Shown piece after piece: positions 18,006 to 29,853 of a stretch of 64,000 nt of DNA; positions within the stretch are counted from its first letter, which is position 1, and the number at the start of each line of letters is the position of its first letter. A program made the translations under genes and the position numbers. Source of the DNA: Pseudomonas sp. gcc21 (GTDB lineage Bacteria > Pseudomonadota > Gammaproteobacteria > Pseudomonadales > Pseudomonadaceae); the NCBI RefSeq assembly GCF_012844345.1, contig NZ_CP051625.1:2542001-2606000 (forward strand). Direction: 5' to 3'. The notes beneath the pieces were generated by a model that saw only the letters and a program-made list of their open reading frames with translations, was not told the DNA's origin and made no database searches.

Positions 18006-18554
18006 TCAGTCAAGTTCGCACAGGCAGGACAGCGTGTCCTGCCGGGTGATGTCGACCTTGCGGCCGGCCAGTAAAGCCTGGATCACCGGCTCGACAAAGC
18101 TGCTCTCTTCACTACAACTCGCCCCGTCGCTATAAGGCCCCACATAAGCGAGACGCCCGTCCGCTCCCCAGATCGCCACAGCAGGCGCACCTGGCCAGCC
18201 AGACCACGCCTCCGGCATCGACCAGTAAGGCAATTGCCGCAACGCTCGCGGCAAGGCATCGATATCTCGAGCACCGGCACGCGCAAAGACTACCCCCTGG
18301 GCAGCAAAGCGTTCGGTCATGTCGTTCACATAGGCCTGATGTCCTCCGTTGCAGGGGCAGCCGGCCTGCCAGACATGCAGGACCTGCACGCGTGGCGTAT
18401 CAGATGGTGGTGGCACAGCAAGCCCGTCAAAGAAGGCCGGCCGTTCGAAGGTTCTTACGTAGCGACTCTCGTACCAGCTCAGCGCCCATACAAGCCCCGC
18501 CCCCCAGCATGCCACCAGCAATACCACCACCAGATTACGATGAACCTTTTTCAT
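18006..18554 (-). CDS. Membrane-anchored thioredoxin-like protein (DUF6436-like)
   Basis: This 182-residue protein has one N-terminal membrane segment (VVVLLVACWGAGLVWALSW) followed by a domain with a thioredoxin-like layout: VLHVWQAGCPCNGGHQAYVNDM at the expected active-site position, then GWPGAPAVAIWGADGRLAYVGPYS around a cis-proline-like loop. The redox-type motif is CPC, not CxxC. More cysteines occur at DGASCSEES and at the C-terminus as CLC. The resemblance to DUF6436 is from memory of that family. I prefer the ATG at MKKVHRN; a TTG five codons upstream is possible and neither has a clear ribosome binding site. Its partner and substrate are unknown. Confidence 0.6.
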   Translation of the reverse strand: MKKVHRNLVVVLLVACWGAGLVWALSWYESRYVRTFERPAFFDGLAVPPPSDTPRVQVLHVWQAGCPCNGGHQAYVNDMTERFAAQGVVFARAGARDIDALPRALRQLPYWSMPEAWSGWPGAPAVAIWGADGRLAYVGPYSDGASCSEESSFVEPVIQALLAGRKVDITRQDTLSCLCELD

Positions 18555-18804
18555 TCCCGGGTATCTCAAAAGGCCAGCAGGGCCGGCTGTTCATTCAAGC
18601 CTCACCCAATTAAGCGGTGCAGCGAACGATCGACACCGTTCGCGGCACTGGGGCGAAAATTTAACTGCCGACTTGACCACATTTCCAAATGGAACCGATC
18701 CAGACGCTAATGGTCTGCTGGTATGGTTGTAATTCCAAACGGATCCTAACTTGGATATTCGAAGTAGCCGGCCGCTTTCTGCCGGACAAGGACGATAGTC
18801 TCAC

Positions 18805-21091
<2,287 letters not shown>

Positions 21092-21100
21092 GAGGAAACA

Positions 21101-23332
21101 ATGCAGCAGCCCAACCGCGCACGCGAAGATGATCCGATTGCCGCGTCCGATCACACCCCGCAGGAAAGCTTTGTCATTCCTGAGTCAGAAAGCGACGAGG
21201 CGCGGCTGATGCCGGTCGTACAGCCGCCAACGCCGACCCCCTTCGCAGCGGATATCAACGCACCGGAACTGTTCATTCATCGCGAGTTGTCGCAGCTGCA
21301 ATTCAACATCCGGGTGCTGGAGCAGGCTCTGGATGAGTCCTACCCGTTGCTCGAACGGCTGAAGTTTCTGCTTATCTTCTCCGGCAATATGGATGAGTTC
21401 TTCGAAATCCGTGTGGCGGGCCTGAAGAAGCAGATCACCTTCGCCCGTGAGCAGACCGGTCCCGACGGACTGCAACCGCAGCAGGTGCTGAGCCGGATAA
21501 GTGAACTGGCCCATGAGCAGGTTAGCCGTCAGTACTCGATTCTCAACGACGTGCTTCTCCCGCAGCTGGCTGCGGAGGGCATCCGCTTCGTACGCCGACA
21601 TCAGTGGACCCACAAGCAGACCATGTGGGTGCGTCGCTATTTTCGTCAGGAAGTAGCGCCGATCATCAGCCCCATCGGACTGGATCCTACGCACCCGTTT
21701 CCGTTGCTGGTTAACAAGAGTCTCAATTTCATCTGCCAGCTTGAAGGCACGGACGCCTTCGGCCGCGATTCGGGCCTGGCGATTATTCCGGCCCCGCGCT
21801 CCCTGCCCCGGCTTATCCGCCTGCCACAGGAATTATCCACCGGAGAAGACGACTTCGTTTTCCTCTCATCGGTCATTCACGCGCACGCCGACGACCTGTT
21901 CCCCGGAATGAAGGTGTTGGGGTGTTATCAGTTCCGTCTGACGCGCAATGCCGATTTGATTGTGGACCCCGACGAGGTGGACGACCTGGCTCGCGCGCTC
22001 CGTGGCGAGCTTCTGTCACGCCGCTATGGCGATGCGGTGCGGCTGGAAGTCGCCAGCAACTGCCCTAAGCCCTTGACCGACTTTCTGCTCAAGCAGTTTG
22101 GCTTGACCGATCAGGAGCTGTATCAGGTTCAGGGCCCGGTCAACCTGACCCGGCTGTTCTCGGTCACGGCGCTGGAAAATCATCCGGAACTGCAGTTCCC
22201 CCCGTTCAGCTCTGGCCTGCCGAAGATATTGTCCAGCGCGGACAACCTGTTCCAGGCGATCAGCAAACAGGACATTCTGCTGCTGCATCCCTATGAGTCC
22301 TTCAGCCCGGTAACTGATCTGTTGCGCCAGGCCGCGCAGGACCCGAATGTTCTGGCAATCAAACAGACGCTCTACCGCACAGGGGCGAACTCGGAAATCG
22401 TCAACGCGCTGGTCGAAGCGGCCCGGAACGGCAAGGAAGTCACGGTAGTGATCGAGCTGCGTGCGCGCTTTGACGAGGAATCCAACCTGCAGCTGGCCAG
22501 CCGCCTGCAACAGGCCGGAGCGGTGGTGATCTATGGCGTGGTGGGCTACAAGACGCACGCTAAAATGATGCTTATCCTGCGCCGTGAAGACCGAATCCTG
22601 CGCCGCTATGCACATATGGGCACGGGTAATTACCATGCCGGGAACGCTCGTCTATATACCGACTACAGCATCCTGACATCTGACCTTGCGATGACCGAGG
22701 ACGTACACAAGCTGTTCAACCAGTTGATTGGTATGGGCAAGATGCTGCGTATGAAAAAGCTCCTGCAGGCACCCTTCACGCTGAAGAAACGCCTGCTGGA
22801 GCTGATCAATCGCGAAACGCTTGCGGCCCAGGCCGGCAAGCCTGCGCATATTATCGCCAAGGTTAATTCGCTGACCGACGCCAAGATCATCAAGGCAATG
22901 TACAAGGCGTCGCAGTCGGGCGTGAAAATCGACCTTATCGTGCGCGGCATGTGCTGTTTGCGTCCGGGAATCCCGGGCGTGTCTCACAACATCACTGTAC
23001 GCTCAATTATTGGTCGCTTCCTTGAGCACAGCCGCGTGTATTACTTTCTGAATGGCGGGGTCGAACAGGTGTGGTTGTCCAGCGCAGACCTGATGGAACG
23101 CAACCTCGATCACCGCGTGGAAACCTGCTTCCCGCTTGAAGGCAAAAAGCTGATTACCCGAGCCAAGCAGGAACTGCAGGTATTTCTGACTGACAATACC
23201 CAGAGCTGGATCCTGCAGCCGGACGGCACCTACGTGCGCAGCACCCCGACCGGCAACCAGATTCCACGCAGTGCGCAAAGTACGCTGCTGGAGAAACTGA
23301 GTAATTCGCCTCAACGCACCGTCAGCGTATAA
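21101..23332 (+). CDS. ppk: Polyphosphate kinase Ppk1
   Basis: Ppk1 makes inorganic polyphosphate from ATP. The 743-residue protein has a longer acidic N-terminus than E. coli Ppk (about 45 residues before [18 protein letters not shown]). The core includes [16 protein letters not shown], the ATP-site regions [15 protein letters not shown] and RFDEESNL, and the catalytic histidine in [16 protein letters not shown], with a second in [21 protein letters not shown] ribosome binding site precedes the ATG. Its 3' end overlaps the convergent ppx by 22 bases. Confidence 0.97.
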   Translation: MQQPNRAREDDPIAASDHTPQESFVIPESESDEARLMPVVQPPTPTPFAADINAPELFIHRELSQLQFNIRVLEQALDESYPLLERLKFLLIFSGNMDEFFEIRVAGLKKQITFAREQTGPDGLQPQQVLSRISELAHEQVSRQYSILNDVLLPQLAAEGIRFVRRHQWTHKQTMWVRRYFRQEVAPIISPIGLDPTHPFPLLVNKSLNFICQLEGTDAFGRDSGLAIIPAPRSLPRLIRLPQELSTGEDDFVFLSSVIHAHADDLFPGMKVLGCYQFRLTRNADLIVDPDEVDDLARALRGELLSRRYGDAVRLEVASNCPKPLTDFLLKQFGLTDQELYQVQGPVNLTRLFSVTALENHPELQFPPFSSGLPKILSSADNLFQAISKQDILLLHPYESFSPVTDLLRQAAQDPNVLAIKQTLYRTGANSEIVNALVEAARNGKEVTVVIELRARFDEESNLQLASRLQQAGAVVIYGVVGYKTHAKMMLILRREDRILRRYAHMGTGNYHAGNARLYTDYSILTSDLAMTEDVHKLFNQLIGMGKMLRMKKLLQAPFTLKKRLLELINRETLAAQAGKPAHIIAKVNSLTDAKIIKAMYKASQSGVKIDLIVRGMCCLRPGIPGVSHNITVRSIIGRFLEHSRVYYFLNGGVEQVWLSSADLMERNLDHRVETCFPLEGKKLITRAKQELQVFLTDNTQSWILQPDGTYVRSTPTGNQIPRSAQSTLLEKLSNSPQRTVSV

Positions 23333-24816
23333 CCCGCCTTGGCCCAGAACTGCGCTTCCTGATCGAAGTCAGCCTGGGTCAACGGATTGCGATCCAGCCA
23401 GCCAGGCGGAAACTCCAGCACCAGAAAAGCATCGCCGGCCTGCACCTTGAGCGCCGGCATTTCCTGGTAACCGCGGATATGGTGATAGAGGATAGCCAGA
23501 CGCAGCAGCATACACATCCGCAGCATCAATACGCTTTCTTCACCGAACTCGCTGAGTCGATCCTTGCCCGGCAGGCTACGCTTCTGGGCGCGGATAAGCA
23601 GGGCGAGCGCGTGCTGCTCCTGACGCGAAAAACCGGCCAGATCGGAATGCGCCAGCAAATAAGCGCCGTGCTTGTGGTACTGGTTATGCGCGATGCCCTT
23701 GCCCACTTCGTGCAGGCGTGCCGCCCAACCCAGCAGGTCGGCATGCTTGGCATCCTCAAGCCCCCAGGCTTCTGCAACCTTACCGAGCAGACTCATCGCC
23801 TTGCGTTCAACCCGACAGGCCTGACCCGGATCCACATGGTACCGCTCTGCCAGCGCACCAAGCGTCCGCTCACGGACATCCTCATGGCGGTGCCGACCCA
23901 ACAGGTCATACAGCACCCCTTCGCGCAGCGCACCTTCAGAATGATCCATGCGGTCTACATCCAGCGCATCGAATATCGCTTCGAGGATGGCCACGCCGGC
24001 TGGCAATATAGGACGGCGATCGGTCTTCAGACCCGGAAGTGACAACTGCTCCACATCGCCAGCCTTGATCAGCTTGCGCTTGAGGCGTTGCAAGCCTTCC
24101 CGGGTGACTTCACCCTGTCCCTGCCCGGCAGCCTGCAGACATTGGCCGATCGAGCGGATAGTCCCGGAGGCGCCAACCGCTTCACGCCACTCAAGACGCT
24201 GAATGTTCTGCTCGATCTGCATCAGATCAAGACGTGCAAGCGTATAGGCGCGGGAGTAGTTGCTGGAGGAAATGATGCCATCGGCGAAGAACTTGCGGGT
24301 ATAACTGACGCAGCCAATGGGCAGACTTTCGCGCAGCAGCGGCTCGAAACGTTCGCCAACGATGAATTCCGTACTGCCACCGCCGATGTCGACTACCAGG
24401 CGCTTACCTTCGTCATCAGACAAGGTGTGCGCAACGCCAAGGTAGATCAGCCGCGCTTCTTCCCGACCGGAAATCACATCGACCTGATGCCCAAGCAGTT
24501 GCTGCACCTGATTGATGAACTGGCTGCGATTACGTGCATCACGCAGTGCGCTGGTGCCGACTATTCTTACCGCACCCACCGGCAGCCCGTTGATCATCTG
24601 AGCGAAGCGCCGGATGCAGTCGAGCCCGCGCTGCATGGCATCCTCATCGAGCTCGCGCTCGTCATTCAACCCCGCCGCCAACTGAACTTTCTCGCCCAGC
24701 CGCTCGAGGATACGCATCTCGCCATGCTCAACCCGGGCCAGCGCCATGTGGAAACTGTTCGAACCCAGATCAATCGCGGCCACCAGCGGAAAATCGGACC
24801 TTTGCTTGTTTGCCAT
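23311..24816 (-). CDS. ppx: Exopolyphosphatase Ppx
   Basis: Ppx removes phosphate from the ends of polyphosphate; the same family also hydrolyses pppGpp. The 501-residue protein has the ASKHA-fold phosphate loops [14 protein letters not shown] near the N-terminus and [15 protein letters not shown], and a C-terminal HD-like helical domain ([22 protein letters not shown]). The start [13 protein letters not shown] is chosen because a 23-residue upstream extension is not family-like. It faces ppk with a 22-base tail overlap and is divergent from trxA. Confidence 0.96.
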   Translation of the reverse strand: MANKQRSDFPLVAAIDLGSNSFHMALARVEHGEMRILERLGEKVQLAAGLNDERELDEDAMQRGLDCIRRFAQMINGLPVGAVRIVGTSALRDARNRSQFINQVQQLLGHQVDVISGREEARLIYLGVAHTLSDDEGKRLVVDIGGGSTEFIVGERFEPLLRESLPIGCVSYTRKFFADGIISSSNYSRAYTLARLDLMQIEQNIQRLEWREAVGASGTIRSIGQCLQAAGQGQGEVTREGLQRLKRKLIKAGDVEQLSLPGLKTDRRPILPAGVAILEAIFDALDVDRMDHSEGALREGVLYDLLGRHRHEDVRERTLGALAERYHVDPGQACRVERKAMSLLGKVAEAWGLEDAKHADLLGWAARLHEVGKGIAHNQYHKHGAYLLAHSDLAGFSRQEQHALALLIRAQKRSLPGKDRLSEFGEESVLMLRMCMLLRLAILYHHIRGYQEMPALKVQAGDAFLVLEFPPGWLDRNPLTQADFDQEAQFWAKAGYTLTVR

Positions 24817-24910
24817 GCGGCACCTCGGATTGTCGTCTGCGAATTCTAGCATCCCGAAGTGTGTTTTTGCCTGGCCAGCGATCACGTCACGCGATCCAGC
24901 CCGCTGGCTT

Positions 24911-24938
24911 TTGCTATGTCACGCGGTGGTGCTATCAT
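24911..24938 (+). promoter_or_regulatory. Candidate sigma-70 promoter for trxA
   Basis: TTGCTA (24911-24916) and TATCAT (24933-24938) are separated by 16 bases and lie 46 bases before the trxA start, in the divergent ppx/trxA gap. Confidence 0.5.
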
Positions 24939-24983
24939 GTCTGCCATTCCTGCCTGCTTACTAAAAACTCCCTGGAGAGACTC

Positions 24984-25310
24984 ATGAGTGATTTGATCGT
25001 GCATGTCACCGATAGCAGCTTCGAGACTGAAGTGCTTAAGGCAGATAGCCCCGTGTTGGTCGATTACTGGGCTGAGTGGTGTGGCCCATGCAAGATGATC
25101 GCCCCGGTTCTGGATGAAATCGCCAAGGACTACGACGGCAAACTGAAGATTTGCAAACTGAACATCGATGAAAACACTGATACTCCACCGAAGTACGGCG
25201 TGCGCGGCATTCCGACTCTCATGTTGTTCAAGGATGGCAATGTAGAAGCGACCAAGGTCGGCGCCCTGTCCAAGTCTCAGCTGTCGGCGTTTCTTGATAG
25301 CAACATCTGA
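24984..25310 (+). CDS. trxA: Thioredoxin TrxA
   Basis: TrxA is the general cytoplasmic protein-disulfide reductase. The 108-residue protein has the canonical active site Cys33-Gly-Pro-Cys36 ([14 protein letters not shown]), the cis-proline loop [13 protein letters not shown] and the usual length. A GGAGAG site precedes the ATG. It stands upstream of rho, as in E. coli and Pseudomonas, but has its own strong terminator, so the two genes are probably separate transcription units. Upstream it is divergent from ppx. Confidence 0.99.
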   Translation: MSDLIVHVTDSSFETEVLKADSPVLVDYWAEWCGPCKMIAPVLDEIAKDYDGKLKICKLNIDENTDTPPKYGVRGIPTLMLFKDGNVEATKVGALSKSQLSAFLDSNI

Positions 25311-25318
25311 TGTTCCCG

Positions 25319-25352
25319 CTCCCTGGACTTTTCGGTTCAGGGAGGGTTTTTT
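25319..25352 (+). terminator. Rho-independent terminator after trxA
   Basis: A 10-bp stem (CTCCCTGGAC with GTTCAGGGAG, one G-U pair), a TTTTCG loop, and a GGTTTTTT tail eight bases after the trxA stop. Confidence 0.9.
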
Positions 25353-25399
25353 CTCTGCGTTTTCTCTAGACGCAACCGTGTTGCAGTGCTAGATTTGCA

Positions 25400-25470
25400 T
25401 TCCAACTCCCTGTCGCACCCCGCGGCAATGGCTTCCCTACTTCAGCCAAATCCATCGCCCCATCCTCACG
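25400..25470 (+). promoter_or_regulatory. C-rich, G-poor leader of rho (possible rut-like site)
   Basis: The rho 5' region has a stretch very rich in C and poor in G: 19 C and 3 G in the 39 bases 25431-25469. Rho autoregulation through its own leader is established in E. coli. That this stretch is a Rho loading site here is inference. Confidence 0.4.
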
Positions 25471-25522
25471 TGGCGGCCTGTTACTAACCGTCCTGCCGAA
25501 AGACATCATACTCATCGAACCT

Positions 25523-26788
25523 ATGAACCTGACCGAACTTAAACAAAAACCAATTACCGAACTGTTAGAAATTGCCGACCAGATGGGCCTCGAGAACATG
25601 GGCCGATCGCGGAAGCAGGATGTCATCTTCGGCATTTTGAAGAAGCACGCAAAGAGTGGTGAAGATATCCACGGCGATGGTGTTCTGGAAATTCTACAAG
25701 ACGGTTTTGGTTTCCTTCGATCGGCTGACTCCTCTTATCTTGCCGGGCCGGACGACATCTATGTTTCACCAAGCCAGATCCGCCGGTTCAATCTGAGAAC
25801 GGGTGATTCGATCGCTGGCAAGATTCGCCCTCCCAAGGACGGCGAACGGTATTTCGCGCTGCTCAAGGTTGATTCGATCAACTTCGACCGCCCCGAAAAT
25901 ACCAAGAACAAGATTCTGTTTGAAAACCTCACCCCCCTGTTCCCCGATGAGCGATTGAAAATGGAAGCCGGTAACGGCTCCACGGAAGATCTCATGGCGC
26001 GCATCATTGATCTGTGCGCACCCATCGGCAAGGGTCAGCGGGGACTGCTGGTAGCACCGCCCAAAGCCGGTAAGACGCTGATGTTGCAGAACATCGCCTC
26101 TAACATCGCGCGGAACAATCCCGAGTGCCATCTGATTGTTCTGTTGATTGATGAGCGCCCGGAAGAAGTGACGGAAATGCAGCGCACCGTGCGCGGCGAA
26201 GTAGTCGCCTCTACCTTTGACGAGCCGCCAAGCCGGCACGTTCAGGTCGCCGAGATGGTTATCGAGAAAGCCAAGCGACTGGTAGAGCACAAGAAGGATG
26301 TCATCATCCTGCTGGACTCCATCACCCGTCTGGCGCGCGCCTATAACACCGTAATCCCCAGCTCCGGCAAGGTGTTGACGGGTGGTGTTGATGCCCATGC
26401 GCTTGAGAAGCCCAAGCGTTTCTTTGGCGCTGCGCGGAACATCGAGGAAGGTGGCAGCCTGACCATCATCGCTACCGCACTGGTTGATACCGGCTCGAAG
26501 ATGGACGAAGTGATCTACGAGGAATTCAAGGGCACCGGCAACATGGAGATCCACCTGGATCGCAAGATTGCCGAGAAACGCGTCTTCCCCGCCATCAATA
26601 TCAACCGCTCCGGTACCCGTCGCGAAGAGTTGCTGACCAGCGAAGATGAGCTGCAGCGCATGTGGATCCTGCGCAAGATCCTGCACTCCATGGATGAGAT
26701 CGCTGCGATTGAATTCCTGCTGGATCGTCTGAAGGACACCAAGACCAACGACGAATTCTTCCAGTCCATGAAGCGCAGCAAAAACTAA
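25523..26788 (+). CDS. rho: Transcription termination factor Rho
   Basis: Rho is the hexameric RNA helicase that ends transcription. The 421-residue protein starts [20 protein letters not shown]. It has an RNA-binding cold-shock-like domain ([22 protein letters not shown], about residues 50-115), the Walker A loop [12 protein letters not shown] (Lys184), the Q-loop region [11 protein letters not shown] and the R-loop residues [21 protein letters not shown]. The length is typical, with no lineage-specific insert. No clear ribosome binding site is seen upstream. The next gene (ubiD) is 153 bases away, behind repeat structures. Confidence 0.99.
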   Translation: MNLTELKQKPITELLEIADQMGLENMGRSRKQDVIFGILKKHAKSGEDIHGDGVLEILQDGFGFLRSADSSYLAGPDDIYVSPSQIRRFNLRTGDSIAGKIRPPKDGERYFALLKVDSINFDRPENTKNKILFENLTPLFPDERLKMEAGNGSTEDLMARIIDLCAPIGKGQRGLLVAPPKAGKTLMLQNIASNIARNNPECHLIVLLIDERPEEVTEMQRTVRGEVVASTFDEPPSRHVQVAEMVIEKAKRLVEHKKDVIILLDSITRLARAYNTVIPSSGKVLTGGVDAHALEKPKRFFGAARNIEEGGSLTIIATALVDTGSKMDEVIYEEFKGTGNMEIHLDRKIAEKRVFPAININRSGTRREELLTSEDELQRMWILRKILHSMDEIAAIEFLLDRLKDTKTNDEFFQSMKRSKN

Positions 26789-26800
26789 GCTACAAGCGAT

Positions 26801-26835
26801 AAGCCTCAAGCTGCAAGCGGTGCGGCTTGAGGCTT
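26801..26835. repeat. Inverted repeat downstream of rho
   Basis: AAGCCTCAAGC and GCTTGAGGCTT form a perfect 11-bp stem with a 13-base loop, 12 bases after the rho stop. The arms share their sequence with the heptad tract in front of ubiD. No T-run follows. Confidence 0.6.
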
Positions 26836-26914
26836 CTGTGACACGACAGGCTCTATCAGCACGCTGCAGCCTGACCAGCCCACCCAGGCCGCAATGCTCT
26901 CCATACTGCTTGCC

Positions 26915-26940
26915 GCTTGAAGCTTGAAGCTTGAGGCTTA
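26915..26940 (+). repeat. GCTTGAA heptad tract immediately before ubiD
   Basis: Three tandem heptads (GCTTGAA, GCTTGAA, GCTTGAG) and a partial fourth run up to the base before the ubiD start region. The last junction creates GAGG at 26933-26936, five bases before the ATG, so the repeat itself appears to provide the ribosome binding site. Confidence 0.7.
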
Positions 26941-26941
26941 T

Positions 26942-28411
26942 ATGCAATACTCCGACCTCCGTGATTTCATCAAAGGCCTGGAAGAGCGCGGTGAGCTCAA
27001 GCGTATCCAGACTCCCGTATCGCCCGTGCTCGAGATGACCGAGATCTGCGACCGCACCCTGCGCAAAGCCGGCCCCGCTCTTCTGTTCGAAAACCCGACC
27101 GGTTTTGATATGCCCGTGCTGGGCAACCTGTTCGGTACGCCCGAGCGGGTCGCCCTCGGCATGGGCGCAGACGATGTCAGCGAGCTGCGTGAAATCGGTA
27201 AGCTTCTGGCGTTCCTCAAGGAGCCTGATCCGCCCAAGGGCCTGAAGGATGCATGGTCCAAGTTACCGATCTTCAAGAAAGTCATTTCCATGGCGCCCAA
27301 GGTACTGCGGGACGCTCCTTGCCAGGCGGTGGTGCTGGAAGGTGATGACGTGGATCTCGGAGCGATTCCGGTGCAGACCTGCTGGCCGGGCGATGCCGGC
27401 CCGCTGATCACCTGGGGCCTGGTGGTGACCAAAGGTCCGAACAAGGATCGCCAGAACCTGGGTATTTATCGCCAGCAAGTCATCGGCCGTAACAAGGTAA
27501 TCATGCGCTGGCTTAGCCACCGCGGCGGCGCGCTGGACTTCAAGGAATGGTGCGATAAACATCCCGGCCAACCTTTCCCGGTTGCGGTAGCGCTTGGCGC
27601 GGATCCTGCGACCATTCTCGGCGCGGTCACACCTGTGCCTGACAGCTTGTCCGAATATGCTTTTGCCGGTTTGCTGCGAGGTCAGCGCACCGAGCTGGTC
27701 AAATGCCGCGGTTCCGACCTGCAGGTTCCGGCAGGTGCCGAGATCGTGCTTGAGGGCGTTATCCATCCCGGTGAAATGGCTGAGGAAGGGCCTTTCGGCG
27801 ACCACACCGGATACTACAACGAGGTGGACCGCTTCCCGGTGTTCACTGTCGAGCGAATCACCCGTCGCGAGAAGCCGATCTACCACAGCACCTACACCGG
27901 CCGTCCGCCGGATGAGCCGGCTATTCTGGGCGTGGCGCTTAACGAAGTGTTTGTACCCATCCTGCAGAAGCAGTTTCCCGAGATCACCGACTTCTACCTG
28001 CCGCCGGAAGGCTGCTCGTATCGCATGGCCGTGGTTTCCATGAAGAAACAATACCCTGGGCATGCCAAGCGCGTAATGCTGGGCGTCTGGTCGTTCCTGC
28101 GCCAGTTCATGTATACCAAGTTCGTTATCGTTACCGATGACGACATCAATATCCGGGACTGGAATGATGTGATCTGGGCAATCACCACGCGCATGGATCC
28201 AAAACGCGATACCGTGATGATCGACAACACGCCCATCGATTATCTGGACTTTGCGTCCCCAGTGTCAGGCCTTGGCAGCAAGATGGGGCTGGATGCCACC
28301 AATAAATGGCCCGGCGAAACCACCCGGGAGTGGGGCGTCGCTATCAGCCAGGATCCAGCTGTTGTGCAGCGCGTGGATGCAATATGGGCCGAGTTGGGAA
28401 TCGATACATGA
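26942..28411 (+). CDS. ubiD: 4-hydroxy-3-polyprenylbenzoate decarboxylase UbiD
   Basis: UbiD decarboxylates octaprenyl-hydroxybenzoate in ubiquinone synthesis using prenylated FMN made by UbiX. The 489-residue protein has [41 protein letters not shown], the prFMN-binding [12 protein letters not shown] segment and the catalytic Glu/Arg region [12 protein letters not shown]. The start [18 protein letters not shown] is family-like. An in-frame ATG six codons upstream would put coding sequence in the repeat tract and lacks a site. The stop overlaps the next gene's start by ATGA. Confidence 0.97.
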   Translation: MQYSDLRDFIKGLEERGELKRIQTPVSPVLEMTEICDRTLRKAGPALLFENPTGFDMPVLGNLFGTPERVALGMGADDVSELREIGKLLAFLKEPDPPKGLKDAWSKLPIFKKVISMAPKVLRDAPCQAVVLEGDDVDLGAIPVQTCWPGDAGPLITWGLVVTKGPNKDRQNLGIYRQQVIGRNKVIMRWLSHRGGALDFKEWCDKHPGQPFPVAVALGADPATILGAVTPVPDSLSEYAFAGLLRGQRTELVKCRGSDLQVPAGAEIVLEGVIHPGEMAEEGPFGDHTGYYNEVDRFPVFTVERITRREKPIYHSTYTGRPPDEPAILGVALNEVFVPILQKQFPEITDFYLPPEGCSYRMAVVSMKKQYPGHAKRVMLGVWSFLRQFMYTKFVIVTDDDINIRDWNDVIWAITTRMDPKRDTVMIDNTPIDYLDFASPVSGLGSKMGLDATNKWPGETTREWGVAISQDPAVVQRVDAIWAELGIDT

Positions 28412-29382
28412 AAGTAACGCTGCAGCCCTCGGGGCATGTGTTGGAGTTATTGCCCGGTGAACGCATCCTGGATGCCGCAAGGCGTCTGGGATTCGACGTT
28501 CCACAGAGCTGCCGAAACGGAAATTGCCATATCTGTGCCGCCAACCTTATCAGCGGCACCGTTCGCAAGACCGGCGCCGCTACGGAACAGCACAGCGGCG
28601 AGCTGTATACCTGCGTGACAGAGCCACTGAACGACTGCGAACTGTACTGGGAAAACGTGCTGGGGCCGGGCGAGCTGCCGCTGCGCAACCTGTCCTGCCA
28701 GCTGATCGATGCCGAGCAGCTGGGCGGCGATGTCTGGCGCATCCGGCTACGCCCGCCGGCGGGAAAGCCGCTGCGCTATCACGCCGGCCAGTACTTGTTA
28801 CTGGAACGACCTGACGAACAGGCCTCTGCCTTTTCCATCGCCTCCGAAGAGGGTGAAGACCGCCTGATTGAGCTGCATATCCTGGTGCGTGAGCATTCTG
28901 CCTGGACCCTTGTAGAACACATTCGTCGAGAGCGCATGGCGCGCGTGAAAATACCCTTCGGTGATTCGCATCTGGCCGACCTGCCTGATCGCCCCCTGGT
29001 GATGATCGCCGCCGGTACCGGCTTGGCGCAAATGCAGAGCATGATCCAGCACAGCATCCGTATCGGGTTCACGCATCCCATCCATCTGTACTGGGGCGTG
29101 CGCAGTGCAGCGGATTTTTACCAGGCCCCGTATTGGCAACAGTGGCAGGCCGAACCCAATATCTATCTGCACAAGGTCGTCAGCGATGACCCGGGTTGGT
29201 CAGGTCGTCAAGGCCTGTTGCCAGAGGCGGTATGTGAAGATCTGTCTGACCTGGAGCGCTATGAGTTCTATGTCAGCGGTTCGCCCGGGATGGTCTACGC
29301 GACCCTGGATGCACTGACGTCTGCGGGCATGCCGGCGCAACAGATGCACTCAGATGTGTTTGCCTACGCTCCGCGCAACTAA
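28408..29382 (+). CDS. Ferredoxin-type 2Fe-2S / FAD / NAD reductase (CDP-6-deoxy-glucoseen reductase-like)
   Basis: This 324-residue electron-transfer protein has an N-terminal plant-type [2Fe-2S] domain with ligands Cys35, Cys40, Cys43 ([10 protein letters not shown]) and Cys69 (YTCVTE). An FAD-binding domain ([22 protein letters not shown]) and an NAD-binding domain ([16 protein letters not shown], ending [11 protein letters not shown]) follow. The same gene follows ubiD in P. aeruginosa, where it is often labelled CDP-6-deoxy-delta-3,4-glucoseen reductase. That substrate name is unlikely here because no deoxysugar genes are present. The ATGA overlap with ubiD points to co-translation and perhaps a role near ubiquinone or flavin chemistry. 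Confidence 0.88.
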   Translation: MKVTLQPSGHVLELLPGERILDAARRLGFDVPQSCRNGNCHICAANLISGTVRKTGAATEQHSGELYTCVTEPLNDCELYWENVLGPGELPLRNLSCQLIDAEQLGGDVWRIRLRPPAGKPLRYHAGQYLLLERPDEQASAFSIASEEGEDRLIELHILVREHSAWTLVEHIRRERMARVKIPFGDSHLADLPDRPLVMIAAGTGLAQMQSMIQHSIRIGFTHPIHLYWGVRSAADFYQAPYWQQWQAEPNIYLHKVVSDDPGWSGRQGLLPEAVCEDLSDLERYEFYVSGSPGMVYATLDALTSAGMPAQQMHSDVFAYAPRN

Positions 29383-29395
29383 GACCGAGCCTGAG

Positions 29396-29848
29396 CTAGC
29401 TGCGGCGACGTCTGCGCCGCAGCGCTGCCAGAGCAAGCAATATCAGCAGCGCCACTAATAACAGCCCAACAGTCGCCAGCGTTACCGGGTAGCGCTGGGT
29501 CAGCCGGTCGAATATCGCCTGGTGCGGCTCCTGAGGGTCAATCGCCAGCGCGACCTGATCGCCTTCGGCAAGCTCATCCAGCCCGCTCAAGGCATCCAGC
29601 ATGCCCACCGGAATGAATACCAGATACTGACTGGCCTGCCAGCGGTAGCGAACGCCCAGCTCACGCACCTCACCAAGCCACTCGCCAGGCACCCAGCGCT
29701 CCGTTATCACGCTCGCTTCCACTGGCTGATAACCGATACGTTGGCGGCTTTCCCACGAGCCAACCAGCAGCAGGAACACCGCCAGAATGATCAGTCCACG
29801 GCGTACCGCACGCCGCACAATGGCGGCGGAATTGTTTTGCTGGAGCAT
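29396..29848 (-). CDS. Small two-helix membrane protein, DUF3592-like
   Basis: This 150-residue protein has a membrane segment at each end (RGLIILAVFLLLVGSW and VTLATVGLLLVALLILLALA). Between them is an extracytoplasmic stretch (VEASVITERWVPGEW, VRYRWQASQYLVF, EGDQVALAIDPQEPHQAIF) with the pattern of DUF3592 domains. A poly-arginine tail (RRRRRRS) ends it in the cytoplasm. It starts five bases after the hemY stop on the same strand, so it is likely the last gene of the hem run. Function is unknown; the family match is by pattern only. Confidence 0.6.
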   Translation of the reverse strand: MLQQNNSAAIVRRAVRRGLIILAVFLLLVGSWESRQRIGYQPVEASVITERWVPGEWLGEVRELGVRYRWQASQYLVFIPVGMLDALSGLDELAEGDQVALAIDPQEPHQAIFDRLTQRYPVTLATVGLLLVALLILLALAALRRRRRRS

Positions 29849-29853
29849 TCCCT

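Noticed and set aside
26924..26941. Upstream ATG for ubiD six codons earlier
   Set aside because: It lies within the heptad tract and has no ribosome binding site, whereas the chosen ATG has GAGG at the proper distance.
25766..26947. Long open frame (393 codons) opposite rho
   Set aside because: It is a shadow of the highly conserved rho gene in high-GC sequence, has no family motif and no ribosome binding site.
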